From positions 1-37,084 of the forward strand of contig CAYPST010000031.1 of the NCBI GenBank assembly GCA_964413425.1: 37,084 bases of DNA, in the 5' to 3' direction. This stretch comes from DATFLS01 sp964413425. Lineage in GTDB: Bacteria; Fidelibacterota; JAANXI01. Under the pieces are notes generated by a model, which did no database searches, was not told the origin of the DNA, and worked only from the letters and a program-made list of their open reading frames with translations. Positions within the stretch are counted from its first letter, which is position 1, and each line of letters begins with the position of its first letter. A program made the position numbers and the translations under genes. This document shows positions 25,685 through 33,792 of this stretch, piece after piece.

Positions 25685-25825
25685 GGTTTTCTCCTTCATT
25701 GGTTTAGAGATACGTTCCGCAGGATTATATCCTGTTACTCTTTATGGTATAACTCGAGTCGCTATAATTGGTTATTTGGATGTAAAAAACAGCAGTGGAA
25801 ATTAATAAATAAAGTCATCAGCTCT

Positions 25826-26020
25826 TCAGAGAATTTCTTTCTGCGGAGTGTAAGATCTAATTTTTTCGTTGGTATTTTTTAATCGTATCGATAAAAGTCT
25901 TCCTGGACCCAGACCTTCAAAATTTTCACACTCAACTCGGGCAGAAAAATCCTGATCAGATTGTAGATCCGTTCCGAATGTAGTTTTGTGAGAGGGAGCA
26001 CTGACTTCAATATATTCCAT
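25826..26020 (-). CDS. Small hypothetical protein after the KaiC-like gene
   Basis: A 64-residue frame starting MEYIEVSAPSHKTTFG two bases after the stop of the RecA/KaiC-like ATPase, in position for coupled translation. The first residues recall the N-terminal strand of GHMP kinases (VSAPGR..LFGEH), but the rest (DFSARVECENFEGL, LLSIRLKNTNEKI) does not carry the kinase motifs. It may be a degenerate kinase fragment or an unrelated small protein. No strong RBS beyond the upstream gene's end. Weakly supported. Confidence 0.35.
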   Translation of the reverse strand: MEYIEVSAPSHKTTFGTDLQSDQDFSARVECENFEGLGPGRLLSIRLKNTNEKIRSYTPQKEIL

Positions 26021-26022
26021 GT

Positions 26023-26778
26023 TCAAATTTTTATCAATTTTGGGATATCTCGTTTTCTTACGCTTTCTGCCACTTCTTTAATTTCCTCAAGTATCCCTTT
26101 CGGAATTAGTACTGACACTTCTTTGAATGGTACGCTCTCTCTTTCAATTTTATCTATTCTCAAGTACAATTTCATTGGCTTTTCCATTCTGGCAAACAAC
26201 AGATTATCCGCCGCTTCCTCCCATCTTTTGATATCCTCCTGAAATGCACTGGTGCTTACACTCAACATATATGTCCTGTTCTTGTCCTCTTTTATCAGGC
26301 TCTCCAGTTTTGCTATATTATCCTGCTTGTAAGTTGGCGAAAAGAGTAAAAGATTCAGCGCCGAAGCGAAGACCAGGGTCCCCGGCTCTCCTCCGTCTGC
26401 TAAAATATTTTCTGCTTCGGTGACAGCTTCCTCCCAGATGCCTGGTTTCAGCAAGTTTGCCCGGATGATCTCCGGGTCACTTTTTTCCCAGGTATCTATA
26501 TTGTAATCAAACTGAATATAAGTGATCTTCCCCGGATATTCTTTGATATCTAAATCATAAAGTCGCCGTAACGATATGTGCACAAACTTCATCTCTGGAT
26601 ATTGAAGGGTAACAAATATCACATTTCCTCCGGCCTGCAACCAATCATAGACGAACGCAAAACCTATCAGGGGTTTCCCTGAGCCACCGGGTCCGCTAAT
26701 GATCGTTGAGCTCGGAGAAGGCAACCCGTCCGGAAGCAACTCGTCCAACCAATCTTGATGTATTTTCAACTTTTTCAT
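26023..26778 (-). CDS. RecA/KaiC-like ATPase with altered Walker A (GKP)
   Basis: A 251-residue single-domain protein of the RAD55/KaiC type. The P-loop reads ISGPGGSGKPLIG (residues 27-39), where position 36 is Pro instead of the nucleotide-coordinating Thr/Ser. The usual hydrophobic-Asp Walker B strand appears as TLVFASALNLLLF, lacking an acidic end. Other segments fit the fold: AGGNVIFVTLQYPEMKFV after helix 1 and a C-terminal helix KGILEEIKEVAESVRKR. The same GPGGSGKP sequence occurs in the decayed copy at 28424-28722, so it is a family trait rather than an error. RBS AAGAGGC precedes the ATG. It is likely a nucleotide-binding or signalling protein with weak or no ATP hydrolysis. The ArsP_2 permease is upstream. 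Confidence 0.75.
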   Translation of the reverse strand: MKKLKIHQDWLDELLPDGLPSPSSTIISGPGGSGKPLIGFAFVYDWLQAGGNVIFVTLQYPEMKFVHISLRRLYDLDIKEYPGKITYIQFDYNIDTWEKSDPEIIRANLLKPGIWEEAVTEAENILADGGEPGTLVFASALNLLLFSPTYKQDNIAKLESLIKEDKNRTYMLSVSTSAFQEDIKRWEEAADNLLFARMEKPMKLYLRIDKIERESVPFKEVSVLIPKGILEEIKEVAESVRKRDIPKLIKI

Positions 26779-26912
26779 AATTATGCCTCTTTTTAACAGA
26801 TTTATTTTGAGATAGGGATGTGTTCTTCATACTCTCTTTTATTCTGTTAATCTATACGCGACACTTATGTATCTTCCATTTCCGGTTACACCCTTCTCTT
26901 CATTATCCTGTC

Positions 26913-27938
26913 TTAAAACCCAATGACTAACAGCCCAAATAACCCTACGATGATACCGATCAGTACATTAATACTTTTCAGCCACAGAAAGGCCCGGCTT
27001 GAGACGGCCAGGAGGGGCAGTGTACCATGGCCATCCTGCACAATGGAACTGGCCACGAGAATGCTGAAGGGCAATGATCCCTGGGCGAACAAGGTCACAA
27101 ACAACATATGGGGGCCCGATTCCGGAATGATGCCTACCAGAACAGCAATCAGCAGCACCATCATCTGATTGGCCTGAATCCAGGCTTGCAGGTCCAGGTA
27201 GGATGTCAGGAGATTTATGACCAGGAGTGCTCCGAAGGTCCAGGCAAAGATGCGGGGCAGATGTCGTTTGACCACGTGCTCCCAGAGATGCTCTTCCAGG
27301 AAGTGTTCTGGCACAGTAGTGGCTACGAACAGCCCGAACCCGCCGGACAGTGACAGTGTCACCCGAATCCAGTTCCAATCCGATGGACCAATGTTCCCTG
27401 TGATCAATCCTCCAAGGAATAATAACAGAATACCCATCAACAATCCGCGCTGCAAAGTGAGATGCCGGAGCTGCGGGATAATTTGTTCTTTGATAAAACA
27501 CTCGCAAAATTCCTCCTCATGCAGCACCATCTCATGGGGAAATCCCTCTTCGAGCAGCCGGTATTTGCTTGTGATTCTGTCGATGAGCCACCCGGTAAAA
27601 AATCCAATGGGAAGAAGAATAAGGAAGATTACCAGTGCTTTCCCCGGGAACATGGAAAGCATCACATACGCTTCATCGCCGCTGGTAGCAATCATCGATG
27701 CCACCAGCGCCCCGAACCCGACGGTATTATGGGCATACAGTGCCACCACAGTAAAGGGCCCCAGGCAGCCGGGGATGACCCCAAGCACTGACGCGAGAAT
27801 ATATTGCCCCCACCGGCTTTCCGTGAGTTTTTCCTGCCAGTCGCCCCGGGTCTGCACGTGGATATATTCAATTGCCAGCATCATCACAAAGACGAAACCG
27901 GTGATCATGAGGGCATGCTGGAGTGTTGAGACAATCAT
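26913..27938 (-). CDS. ArsP_2/10-TM putative heavy-metal exporter
   Basis: A 341-residue inner-membrane protein with roughly ten hydrophobic segments in two related halves. The repeated signature VLGVIPGCLGPFTVVALYAH (about residues 52-71) with SMIATSGDEAYVMLSMFPG, and VLVGIIPESGPHMLFVTLFA with VASSIVQDGHGTLPLLA in the second half, is typical of the putative manganese/arsenic exporter family (ArsP_2). A cytoplasmic loop with MVLHEEEFCECF holds two cysteines. RBS GAGAGGAATG precedes the ATG at a slightly long distance. It is flanked by the GKP-type ATPase gene and its decayed copy, hinting at association, which is inference. Substrate unknown. Confidence 0.8.
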   Translation of the reverse strand: MIVSTLQHALMITGFVFVMMLAIEYIHVQTRGDWQEKLTESRWGQYILASVLGVIPGCLGPFTVVALYAHNTVGFGALVASMIATSGDEAYVMLSMFPGKALVIFLILLPIGFFTGWLIDRITSKYRLLEEGFPHEMVLHEEEFCECFIKEQIIPQLRHLTLQRGLLMGILLLFLGGLITGNIGPSDWNWIRVTLSLSGGFGLFVATTVPEHFLEEHLWEHVVKRHLPRIFAWTFGALLVINLLTSYLDLQAWIQANQMMVLLIAVLVGIIPESGPHMLFVTLFAQGSLPFSILVASSIVQDGHGTLPLLAVSSRAFLWLKSINVLIGIIVGLFGLLVIGF

Positions 27939-27976
27939 AGTCGCACATTCCTCTCAAATGATGCCTGGATTTTCCT

Positions 27977-28399
27977 CTACTCGTTTTTTTGATTGGCTGC
28001 GGTTTCCTCTGTTAGCACTTTCCCGAAAACACGTGAGCCATCTTGTATGTTGTCCGATATTTTCAAGATCTCATGAGTCGAGGCATCCGATGGTTGCTCT
28101 GCTCTTTTCTTAATTAAATCATCCTGCCCATCTGTTCCATTAACCGGCAGGAAGGATTTTGGCAAGGACCGTGAGAGTAAATAATTAAACGTATACCCTC
28201 TTTCACTGCACAGCCGTTCCATTTCATGAAAAGAGGCCCTTCTTGAACAGTGACACATATCGTTCATTCTCATATGATACACCCGGATGTGTTCCCCCTG
28301 CACTGACACCACATATGGTCCGATTGAAAATACTCCGATATCAAGCAGGCGCTCCCAGAGCCTTTTGGGAGGCATCGCGGTATTCACTTTTCTTTCCAT
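27977..28399 (-). CDS. Hypothetical protein
   Basis: A 140-residue protein with no family I recognise. The N-terminal 70 residues look folded (MPPKRLWERLLDIGVFSIG, VQGEHIRVYHMRMNDMCHC) with three cysteines (CHC and LCSERG), while the C-terminal third is polar and probably disordered. No clear RBS precedes either ATG (28399 or 28375). It starts 25 bases after the stop of the decayed GKP-ATPase copy and ends 38 bases before the ArsP_2 permease, so it may once have been part of that operon. Confidence 0.5.
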   Translation of the reverse strand: MERKVNTAMPPKRLWERLLDIGVFSIGPYVVSVQGEHIRVYHMRMNDMCHCSRRASFHEMERLCSERGYTFNYLLSRSLPKSFLPVNGTDGQDDLIKKRAEQPSDASTHEILKISDNIQDGSRVFGKVLTEETAANQKNE

Positions 28400-28423
28400 G
28401 GAAAACTCTGAACTAAATATTCC

Positions 28424-28722
28424 TTATATGTTCCTGACGGCAGCACTGAGTTCCTTTCGGTGTTTCTCTGCGGTCTCCCGCATTCGCCGTAATTCTTCCC
28501 TGGGAAGCGGAACGGGGATTTCAGCGGTATCAAAAGGCACTCGTTTCATCCGCAGGATTATAACTACTGAGCCCCCTTGTTGAAGCCAGGCCGCAACAAA
28601 GGCATTCCCTATCAGGGTTTACCGGATCCACCGGGTCCGGGGATGACGGTTCCGGACGGAATAATCATGTCTTCCGGCAGAATTTGCTTCAACCATGGAT
28701 AGGCAGGTTGAAAATATCGCAT
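28424..28722 (-). pseudogene. Decayed second copy of the GKP-type RecA/KaiC-like ATPase
   Basis: The minus strand encodes MRYFQPAYPWLKQILPED, then IIPSGTVIPGPGGSGKP, followed at once by TGA TAG. Restoring one base gives LIGNAFVAAWLQQGGSVVII, matching the intact protein's LIGFAFVYDWLQAGGNVIF. The frame then jumps to LRMKRVPFDTAEIPVPLP and EELRRMRETAEKHRKEL, which match the C-terminus of the intact copy. So about 160 central residues are deleted and a frameshift follows the P-loop. The start has a GAGAGAGATGAT leader. It is a dead paralogue of the gene at 26023-26778. Confidence 0.8.
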
Positions 28723-29131
28723 ATCATCTCTCTCTTTCATTTCCTTTTATTGCTGTGGAAATGTATTCAACAGTGTATGGGATTATCATCTATCGCTCCT
28801 CACTGGAAACATCTACACTCCATGTGAAGACATTCCTCTTGTTATTAATGATAATCATTATCAATAACAAGGTAAAAATTTTTCCCGCTCATTTTAATTC
28901 GTATGTAATTTGCGCAAGGTTTTCATCATCAAAACATCTATCAAAATTTCACCACTTTCGCTACTTTGATCTTGAGTGTGAAGTAATGTTACAAATCGAT
29001 GCTCGTTTAAGAATGTCCTTCTTATCAAGTCGTTGAAATGCTTTCCATTTTCTCACGGATCAGCAATTTGATTTTGCACTGAACGTGTGTTGTTTTGACC
29101 TGCCACCAGGACCTGTTGCTTCTACTTTTTT
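28723..29131. other. AT-rich gap with Fur-type palindrome
   Basis: About 400 bases between the methyltransferase gene end and the decayed ATPase copy. It holds the perfect Fur box at 28849-28863 and nothing else I can name; the plus-strand frame at 28695-29036 is AT-rich without RBS. Confidence 0.4.
28838..28871. promoter_or_regulatory. Perfect Fur-type box inside a 34-bp palindrome
   Basis: TGATAATCATTATCA (28849-28863) matches the 7-1-7 Fur operator exactly. It is framed by a further inverted repeat, CTTGTTATT at 28838-28846 and AATAACAAG at 28863-28871. It lies about 127 bases upstream of the decayed GKP-ATPase copy and the downstream hypothetical/permease genes. Confidence 0.75.
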
Positions 29132-29770
29132 CTATTCCTGCGGCTTAATCGCTCGAATCACGACGAATGAACCATCACCGTACCCAGGTTGAACCGGTTC
29201 AGGTGTTTTAATTTCCTCCAGCGGGCTGAAAATCGTCTGGGTGAACCGGATATCGGTAAAGCCGGTACTCCGGAGAGCGATCACAACCTCCTCCACCGTA
29301 TAAAAGGTGGCACTACGGTAAAAAACATTTCCCTCTTTGTACTGTTCATACAACCGGCCAAGGGGGCTTTCCCGGGCAATAAACCCAATGAGGAAAGCAC
29401 CGCCCGGTTTCAGTATCCGGCAGACCTCTCGGAACGATAGGTCGACATCATCCAGGAAGCAGAGGGTGGTTACCATCAGGGCGATATCAAATTGCGCATC
29501 TTGATACGGCAGCTGCTCAGCCACACCTGATATGGTCTTAATTCCCCGCTGTTCGGCAATTCGCCGCATCTTTTCAGACGGTTCCACCCCGTGCTGAATA
29601 GCGAGGGGAGCTGCGAACCGCCCGCTGCCCACTCCGATTTCCACCCCGGAACCGGAAGGGGGTAATAACTCCCGCACCGCACTCAGCTCTGATTCATAGG
29701 CAGCGTGATGATTCGAAAACCAGTTCTCGTACTGACCGGGATGTTCTTCAAATGGAGTAATTTTCGCCAT
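29132..29770 (-). CDS. Class I SAM-dependent methyltransferase
   Basis: A 212-residue Rossmann-fold methyltransferase of the UbiE/Methyltransf_11 type. Motif I reads GVEIGVGSGRFAAPL (about residues 42-56), followed by GVEPSEKMRRIAEQRG (strand 2 acidic), AEQLPYQDAQFDIALMVTTLCFLDD and ILKPGGAFLIGFI. The N-terminal FEEHPGQYENWFSNHHAAYESEL is the usual substrate-cap helix of this group. RBS AAGGAC precedes the ATG. Substrate is unknown. The cupin and zinc-ribbon genes upstream on the same strand may form a loose group with it. Confidence 0.88.
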   Translation of the reverse strand: MAKITPFEEHPGQYENWFSNHHAAYESELSAVRELLPPSGSGVEIGVGSGRFAAPLAIQHGVEPSEKMRRIAEQRGIKTISGVAEQLPYQDAQFDIALMVTTLCFLDDVDLSFREVCRILKPGGAFLIGFIARESPLGRLYEQYKEGNVFYRSATFYTVEEVVIALRSTGFTDIRFTQTIFSPLEEIKTPEPVQPGYGDGSFVVIRAIKPQE

Positions 29771-29900
29771 CAGTTATGTCCTTGGTTATATCTGCAATGT
29801 CAAAATGTTCGGAGGTGTGTTTTTCCTCCTTCTCCTTTCGTCTACATTACTCTGTACCGGCATGTCAATTCTGTAACCAGGTGAACACCAGGAGCGTATC

Positions 29901-30218
29901 TCAATCCATGGTGTCATAAAAAACCAGGATCTCTGCGCCGGTTTCAGATCGAAACGGTCCATGATTTGTATGCTTGGGAATGTACCGGTAGGCGCCCTTC
30001 TGGTACGCCACATCTTCGCCGCTGTACACCCCTTCCAATACAAGGTGCTGTTCGTTATACATATGGGAATGCGCCTCCATTTCAAATCCGGCTGGTAGTT
30101 TCAGTATGAATGTCCTGGCGCCATCATGTTCGCAGAGTACTTTTATCTTTGTCCCGGCTGGATAGCCTTCGGCCTCCTCCCAACCCATCTCTTCATAGTT
30201 TTTTATGAGCTCTTCCAT
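29901..30218 (-). CDS. Cupin-domain protein
   Basis: A 105-residue single-domain cupin. Motif 1 is in LPAGFEMEAHSHMYNEQHLVLEG with the metal-site candidates His50, His52, Glu56 and His58; motif 2 is in YRYIPKHTNHGPFRSETG with His around residue 82-85. The ATG at 30218 is preceded by AAAGGAGGAGGATACG, which rules out the long upstream frame that overlaps the zinc-ribbon gene. Such small cupins can be metal-dependent enzymes or sensors; no substrate can be read. The zinc-ribbon gene lies 34 bases upstream. Confidence 0.82.
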   Translation of the reverse strand: MEELIKNYEEMGWEEAEGYPAGTKIKVLCEHDGARTFILKLPAGFEMEAHSHMYNEQHLVLEGVYSGEDVAYQKGAYRYIPKHTNHGPFRSETGAEILVFYDTMD

Positions 30219-30252
30219 CGCGTATCCTCCTCCTTTCAATGGATTTAAGACG

Positions 30253-30462
30253 TTAGTATTTTCGCATGGTGGCCCCGCATTCGGGACAGCGCACTTCCTG
30301 ACAGGGCGTGCCCGGTTGGTGAGGTCTTCGCGTCCCACAATCCGGGCACAGGCAGGTCCTCCCTGGTTCTGAATCACCGCGAGAACCACGGTATCGACCT
30401 CGCCCGGAACCAGGCTGCCTCCCTCTGCCGGAATGACCCCGGCCAGATTGTCCTCCTTTCAT
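30253..30462 (-). CDS. Small Gly/Arg-rich zinc-ribbon protein
   Basis: A 69-residue protein with a Gly-Arg-Ser-rich N-terminal half (GRGHSGRGRQPGSGRGRYRG) and a C-terminal metal-binding module CLCPDCGTRRPHQPGTPC followed by VRCPECGATM: two CPxCG knuckles plus another Cys and His, enough for one zinc or a Fe-S centre. Similar short Gly-rich CPxCG proteins accompany MinD-ferredoxin and NifX-like genes in anaerobes. RBS GGGAGGTGAG touches the ATG. It probably shares a transcript with the cupin. Confidence 0.7.
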   Translation of the reverse strand: MKGGQSGRGHSGRGRQPGSGRGRYRGSRGDSEPGRTCLCPDCGTRRPHQPGTPCQEVRCPECGATMRKY

Positions 30463-30639
30463 CTCACCTCCCCTTCCCTTTTTTGGATTTCATAAAATAG
30501 TAATGTGCTGGATACATTCCGGGATAACACGTCCCAAAAGTAATCCTTCCCGAACCATAGAAAACCTCACAACGCTCTTTTATCGACACGCCAAGTGAAC
30601 AAGCGACGCCTCCTGAACAGGAAATCCGAAATTGTGCAT

Positions 30640-31899
30640 TCAGGCCCGGAGCTTATATAATTGTTCTCCCGCGCTATATACCACGAGTATCCCTTCCTCC
30701 TGTCGTTGACTCCATTCATCAGGCTGAATAAAAGCCGGATGCCGATATCCCAAATTCAGTTTTTCACAGGGTTCCCGGGATATTCCAGTAGACAATGTGG
30801 CCTGAATACGCGGTGTTTCAAGTTCCGTCTCAGCATTATAGTTTCCCGTTCCCCGTAAATGTGTGGAATGAGCTAAAACTCCCCATGGATAGTGCTGAAA
30901 GCGATCCCATTGACTGACAAAGTAGTCCCGCACATGATAGCCGATGCCCTCTATGATGTGGCCGTATGTATATGAAAATTCAGTGATCTTCGGGGCATAG
31001 ATGATTACTTCCCCACCGTCCTCTACCACAGGTGAGACTTTATACATCCCCTTGGCGGCGGTCCACATGTCATCATACATCTCAGGCATGACGGACAATA
31101 CCTGCCGAAAAGGGGTATCCACATAGGTGACATGCAATTTTGCAGATAAGTCTGCTGCCCGGGACCATGACTCTTCAGGCGATCCTGCATACAGTCCGGC
31201 CAAATTGTGACCCTGAACAACCAGGTTAAAACAGATGGTGGGTATGTTGATGAATGAAGCAGCACGATTGATGGCATCTCTGACCGGCGTCTCTTTGGTT
31301 CCGATGATGGCATCACTCGTGAGCAGCGCGCCGAGCCAATGGGTAACATCAATCACGACTTGCCCGGAAATCCCTGGGAAGAAGTACTTGTACCCGCCTG
31401 AAAAGCCAACGACTTCATGTGGAAACACCGGACCACAAATAAAAATAAAATCATACTCGTAGATTCTTTTATTTACGGTCACTTCAACTTCCCTGGCAAG
31501 CCGGCCCTCACTCAATTGTTCGATTTCTTTCTGTGAAATCACTCCAACAGTTTTAAATGTCTCAGGTTTGTCCCACCGATGGTTCAAAATGTTCACATGC
31601 TGATATTTCGTGTGCTTCTCCTGAGCGGTAATACCCACTCGTCGATACCTCGCTTCTGCCGGCATTAGAGGATGTGTGCCCAGGGCAATCATGTAATCTG
31701 ATGCACTGACGGCATCTGCCAACAGTTCATAGAACAGATGAAAGAATTTATCAATCGGTCCGCTGCGGGTTCCATCCGGGATGATGATGAGCACCCGCGC
31801 ATTTTGAACCTCAATTTCCTCAAGCGCTGCTTCGACTATGTTGCGTATCTCAGAGTCAGTCAAGAGTCGATCGGTATATCCGGTCCCATGGACATTCAT
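30640..31899 (-). CDS. LarA-like (DUF2088) racemase/epimerase
   Basis: A 419-residue protein of the LarA family, whose known members use a nickel pincer nucleotide (NPN) covalently bound to a lysine. Residues at LarA-like places are PDGTRSGP (Asp42, Arg45), LGTHPLM (His76), FPHEVVGFSGGYKYFFPGIS with His161 and Lys171, and THW (His187). I prefer the ATG at 31899 (GAGGGTGG, five bases upstream) to the GTG at 31908. No larB, larC or larE genes for NPN synthesis are in the window. Lactate may not be the substrate: many LarA homologues act on other 2-hydroxy acids. An RBS-linked thioredoxin-fold remnant lies upstream on the same strand. Confidence 0.85.
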   Translation of the reverse strand: MNVHGTGYTDRLLTDSEIRNIVEAALEEIEVQNARVLIIIPDGTRSGPIDKFFHLFYELLADAVSASDYMIALGTHPLMPAEARYRRVGITAQEKHTKYQHVNILNHRWDKPETFKTVGVISQKEIEQLSEGRLAREVEVTVNKRIYEYDFIFICGPVFPHEVVGFSGGYKYFFPGISGQVVIDVTHWLGALLTSDAIIGTKETPVRDAINRAASFINIPTICFNLVVQGHNLAGLYAGSPEESWSRAADLSAKLHVTYVDTPFRQVLSVMPEMYDDMWTAAKGMYKVSPVVEDGGEVIIYAPKITEFSYTYGHIIEGIGYHVRDYFVSQWDRFQHYPWGVLAHSTHLRGTGNYNAETELETPRIQATLSTGISREPCEKLNLGYRHPAFIQPDEWSQRQEEGILVVYSAGEQLYKLRA

Positions 31900-31958
31900 A
31901 TATGCCACCCTCTTACGGAGAAACCGAGGTTTTGATTATACTTTGCATACAATCCATC

Positions 31959-32198
31959 TCAGATATATCGCAGGATGTGATCGAGTTCTTTCTCATGATG
32001 TGAGGTAACCACGCGCTCCACATAATCCGTCACATCAAGCCCGCCACAGAACCCGTATTTGTCATTGACAATGGTCATCGGAATGCCCTTGACTTTGTTT
32101 GGTCTCCGCGCCTCTGTGTCTATTCCATGCGGTTCTAACATGGAATACTCCCATGCTTGTACTCTTATCCTGTTTCTCGGCAAAAGCTTCTCCCCCAC
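31959..32198 (-). pseudogene. Truncated thioredoxin/glutaredoxin-fold protein (C-terminal half)
   Basis: The 79-residue frame ends with KVKGIPMTIVNDKYGFCGGLDVTDYVERVV, which has the cis-Pro (GIP) and beta-hairpin pattern of the C-terminal half of thioredoxin-like disulfide oxidoreductases. The N-terminal half, which should carry the CxxC active site, is missing: the same frame runs back only to a TAG about 45 bases upstream and starts are limited to a GTG at 32198 with no RBS. Probably a 5'-truncated pseudogene, less likely an unusual short protein. It lies 59 bases upstream of the larA-like gene. Confidence 0.5.
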
Positions 32199-32544
32199 TT
32201 CAAAACCAGAAAAAGAGGCTTGTTCCCGGGCTATCTATATTTCTATTAAATATTTTGATCCGTCATTCATAACTTCATTATACCACATATTATGCAAATG
32301 ATAATCATTTTCATTTACAATGTACAATTTTACCGCCCTATTTCATATACGGAGGTCTCTCGCTAATTTAAAAAACAGAATGTTGCCAGTTAACTACCAC
32401 TCGGAGAATCTCTACCACAACCATACCCATTATCAACTTTCAACTCCGTGACGTCCCTGTTTTGTTTGATACGATCCGAACACACTATGTTACAAATCAC
32501 CGTTGCATCCCGGCAGAGAATAAGTTCATTTGTGAAGCAGAGGA
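32199..32544. other. AT-rich gap with Fur-like box
   Basis: About 345 bases between the MFS gene end and the thioredoxin remnant. It contains the Fur-like box at 32299-32313; beyond that I see no gene or repeat. Confidence 0.4.
32299..32313. promoter_or_regulatory. Fur-like box upstream of the thioredoxin remnant / larA-like gene
   Basis: TGATAATCATTTTCA matches TGATAATNATTATCA at all but one defined position. It lies about 100 bases upstream of the thioredoxin-like remnant and about 400 upstream of larA on the minus strand. Confidence 0.55.
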
Positions 32545-33792
32545 TTAGCTCCTTCCACTATACTTTTTCGGCTCACCGAGTAAGAAAAATGCCAGCAGCA
32601 TAACACCGGTGACCAGGAGGAAAGTGATATGAAACCCGAACAGGTCGATAAATACTCCACCCAGCACAGGCAACAGCACCTTTGAGAAGTTCAGGGTACC
32701 GTTCATGCCCAGATAGAGGGTACGTTTCTCCTCCGGAGCCAGGTCCAGAAGATAGGGTTCAAATCCCACCCGGCGTCCGCTCATGACGAAGCCGATCAGG
32801 ACGAATATCACCACAAAGGAATCCGGTCCCCATCCCTGAAACAGAATGGCAATCATGGGAATCAAGCCGCCAATGAGTATACAGATCCGTACCACTGCTT
32901 TTGATCCTTGTTTGCCGGAAAGCATGCCCCAGAAGAGATTTGAGAAGATCATCCCGCCAATCTGAAACAGCAGGTATCTTCCCACGTACTCTTGGCCAAG
33001 CCGGAATGTTTCTCTGGCGAAAATCATGTAGAATGGCAACATCATCAGGCTGAAACTGGCCATATTCTCCACAATGAGAAACCGAAGAAAGGCGGGATCA
33101 TTTCGAAGAATGGCTGGCACCCGGGAGAGAAAGATGCGAAAACGTTCCTGAGGGATTGTCTTCGTTTCAGAGGCCGGTTCACGGATGAGCCAGAAGGCGA
33201 TGGAGGCGACCACCAGTCCCCCGCATCCGATGAGCAAGATCAGGGCATAATTTGCCGGATACGCCATGCCTTTCACACTGAAAATCCGTGCAATCAGGAG
33301 GCCGCCTACCAGCATGGCCACGCTGCTGGCAAATTGCTTTGAAGCATACAACTTACCTCGCTCTCCTCTTGCTACCAGTTTGCCGATGATGTCCGCATAG
33401 CTCACCCCGGCGAATCCCCCGCTGAATGAAAAGAGAAAGATCCATCCGAATAAACTGAGTAATACCATCAGGGGCGCCTGCTCAGCGAAAAAGTAGATCA
33501 CAACCGCCATCCCGAGAAAAGAAAATGCACGCAGATAAACACCGGTCAGAAGAAAGGGCTTTTTGAATACCCTGGACTGCAGATAATGTCCGAAAAAAAT
33601 ATTGAATACGAAAGGCACACCCAGCATAATGGCGTACAGGAATCCAAACAGGGTCGTGGAATCCACCAGGGAGGTGACCAGCGCCGGAAAGATGGTGTTG
33701 AGGTCGAGCATGGATTTGGTCAAGGCCAGAAAAAACCCATGCCAGATGAAAATGCCGTAGATGGTTTTCCAGGAGTGTGAATCGAATTTCAT
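32545..33792 (-). CDS. MFS transporter
   Basis: A 415-residue major-facilitator-type inner-membrane protein with about twelve hydrophobic segments, a central charged loop (REPASETKTIPQERFRIFLSR, about residues 208-228) separating two six-helix halves, and an end loop DLAPEEKRTLYLGMNGTLNF typical of MFS families with unknown substrate. The start ATG has no strong RBS. The C-terminus is short and basic (GEPKKYSGRS). It is followed by an AT-rich region. Substrate cannot be predicted. Confidence 0.82.
   Translation of the reverse strand: MKFDSHSWKTIYGIFIWHGFFLALTKSMLDLNTIFPALVTSLVDSTTLFGFLYAIMLGVPFVFNIFFGHYLQSRVFKKPFLLTGVYLRAFSFLGMAVVIYFFAEQAPLMVLLSLFGWIFLFSFSGGFAGVSYADIIGKLVARGERGKLYASKQFASSVAMLVGGLLIARIFSVKGMAYPANYALILLIGCGGLVVASIAFWLIREPASETKTIPQERFRIFLSRVPAILRNDPAFLRFLIVENMASFSLMMLPFYMIFARETFRLGQEYVGRYLLFQIGGMIFSNLFWGMLSGKQGSKAVVRICILIGGLIPMIAILFQGWGPDSFVVIFVLIGFVMSGRRVGFEPYLLDLAPEEKRTLYLGMNGTLNFSKVLLPVLGGVFIDLFGFHITFLLVTGVMLLAFFLLGEPKKYSGRS

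Noticed and set aside
32750..32770. TTCAAATCCC, resembling a tRNA T-loop
   Set aside because: It is inside the MFS transporter coding sequence and no cloverleaf can be built around it.
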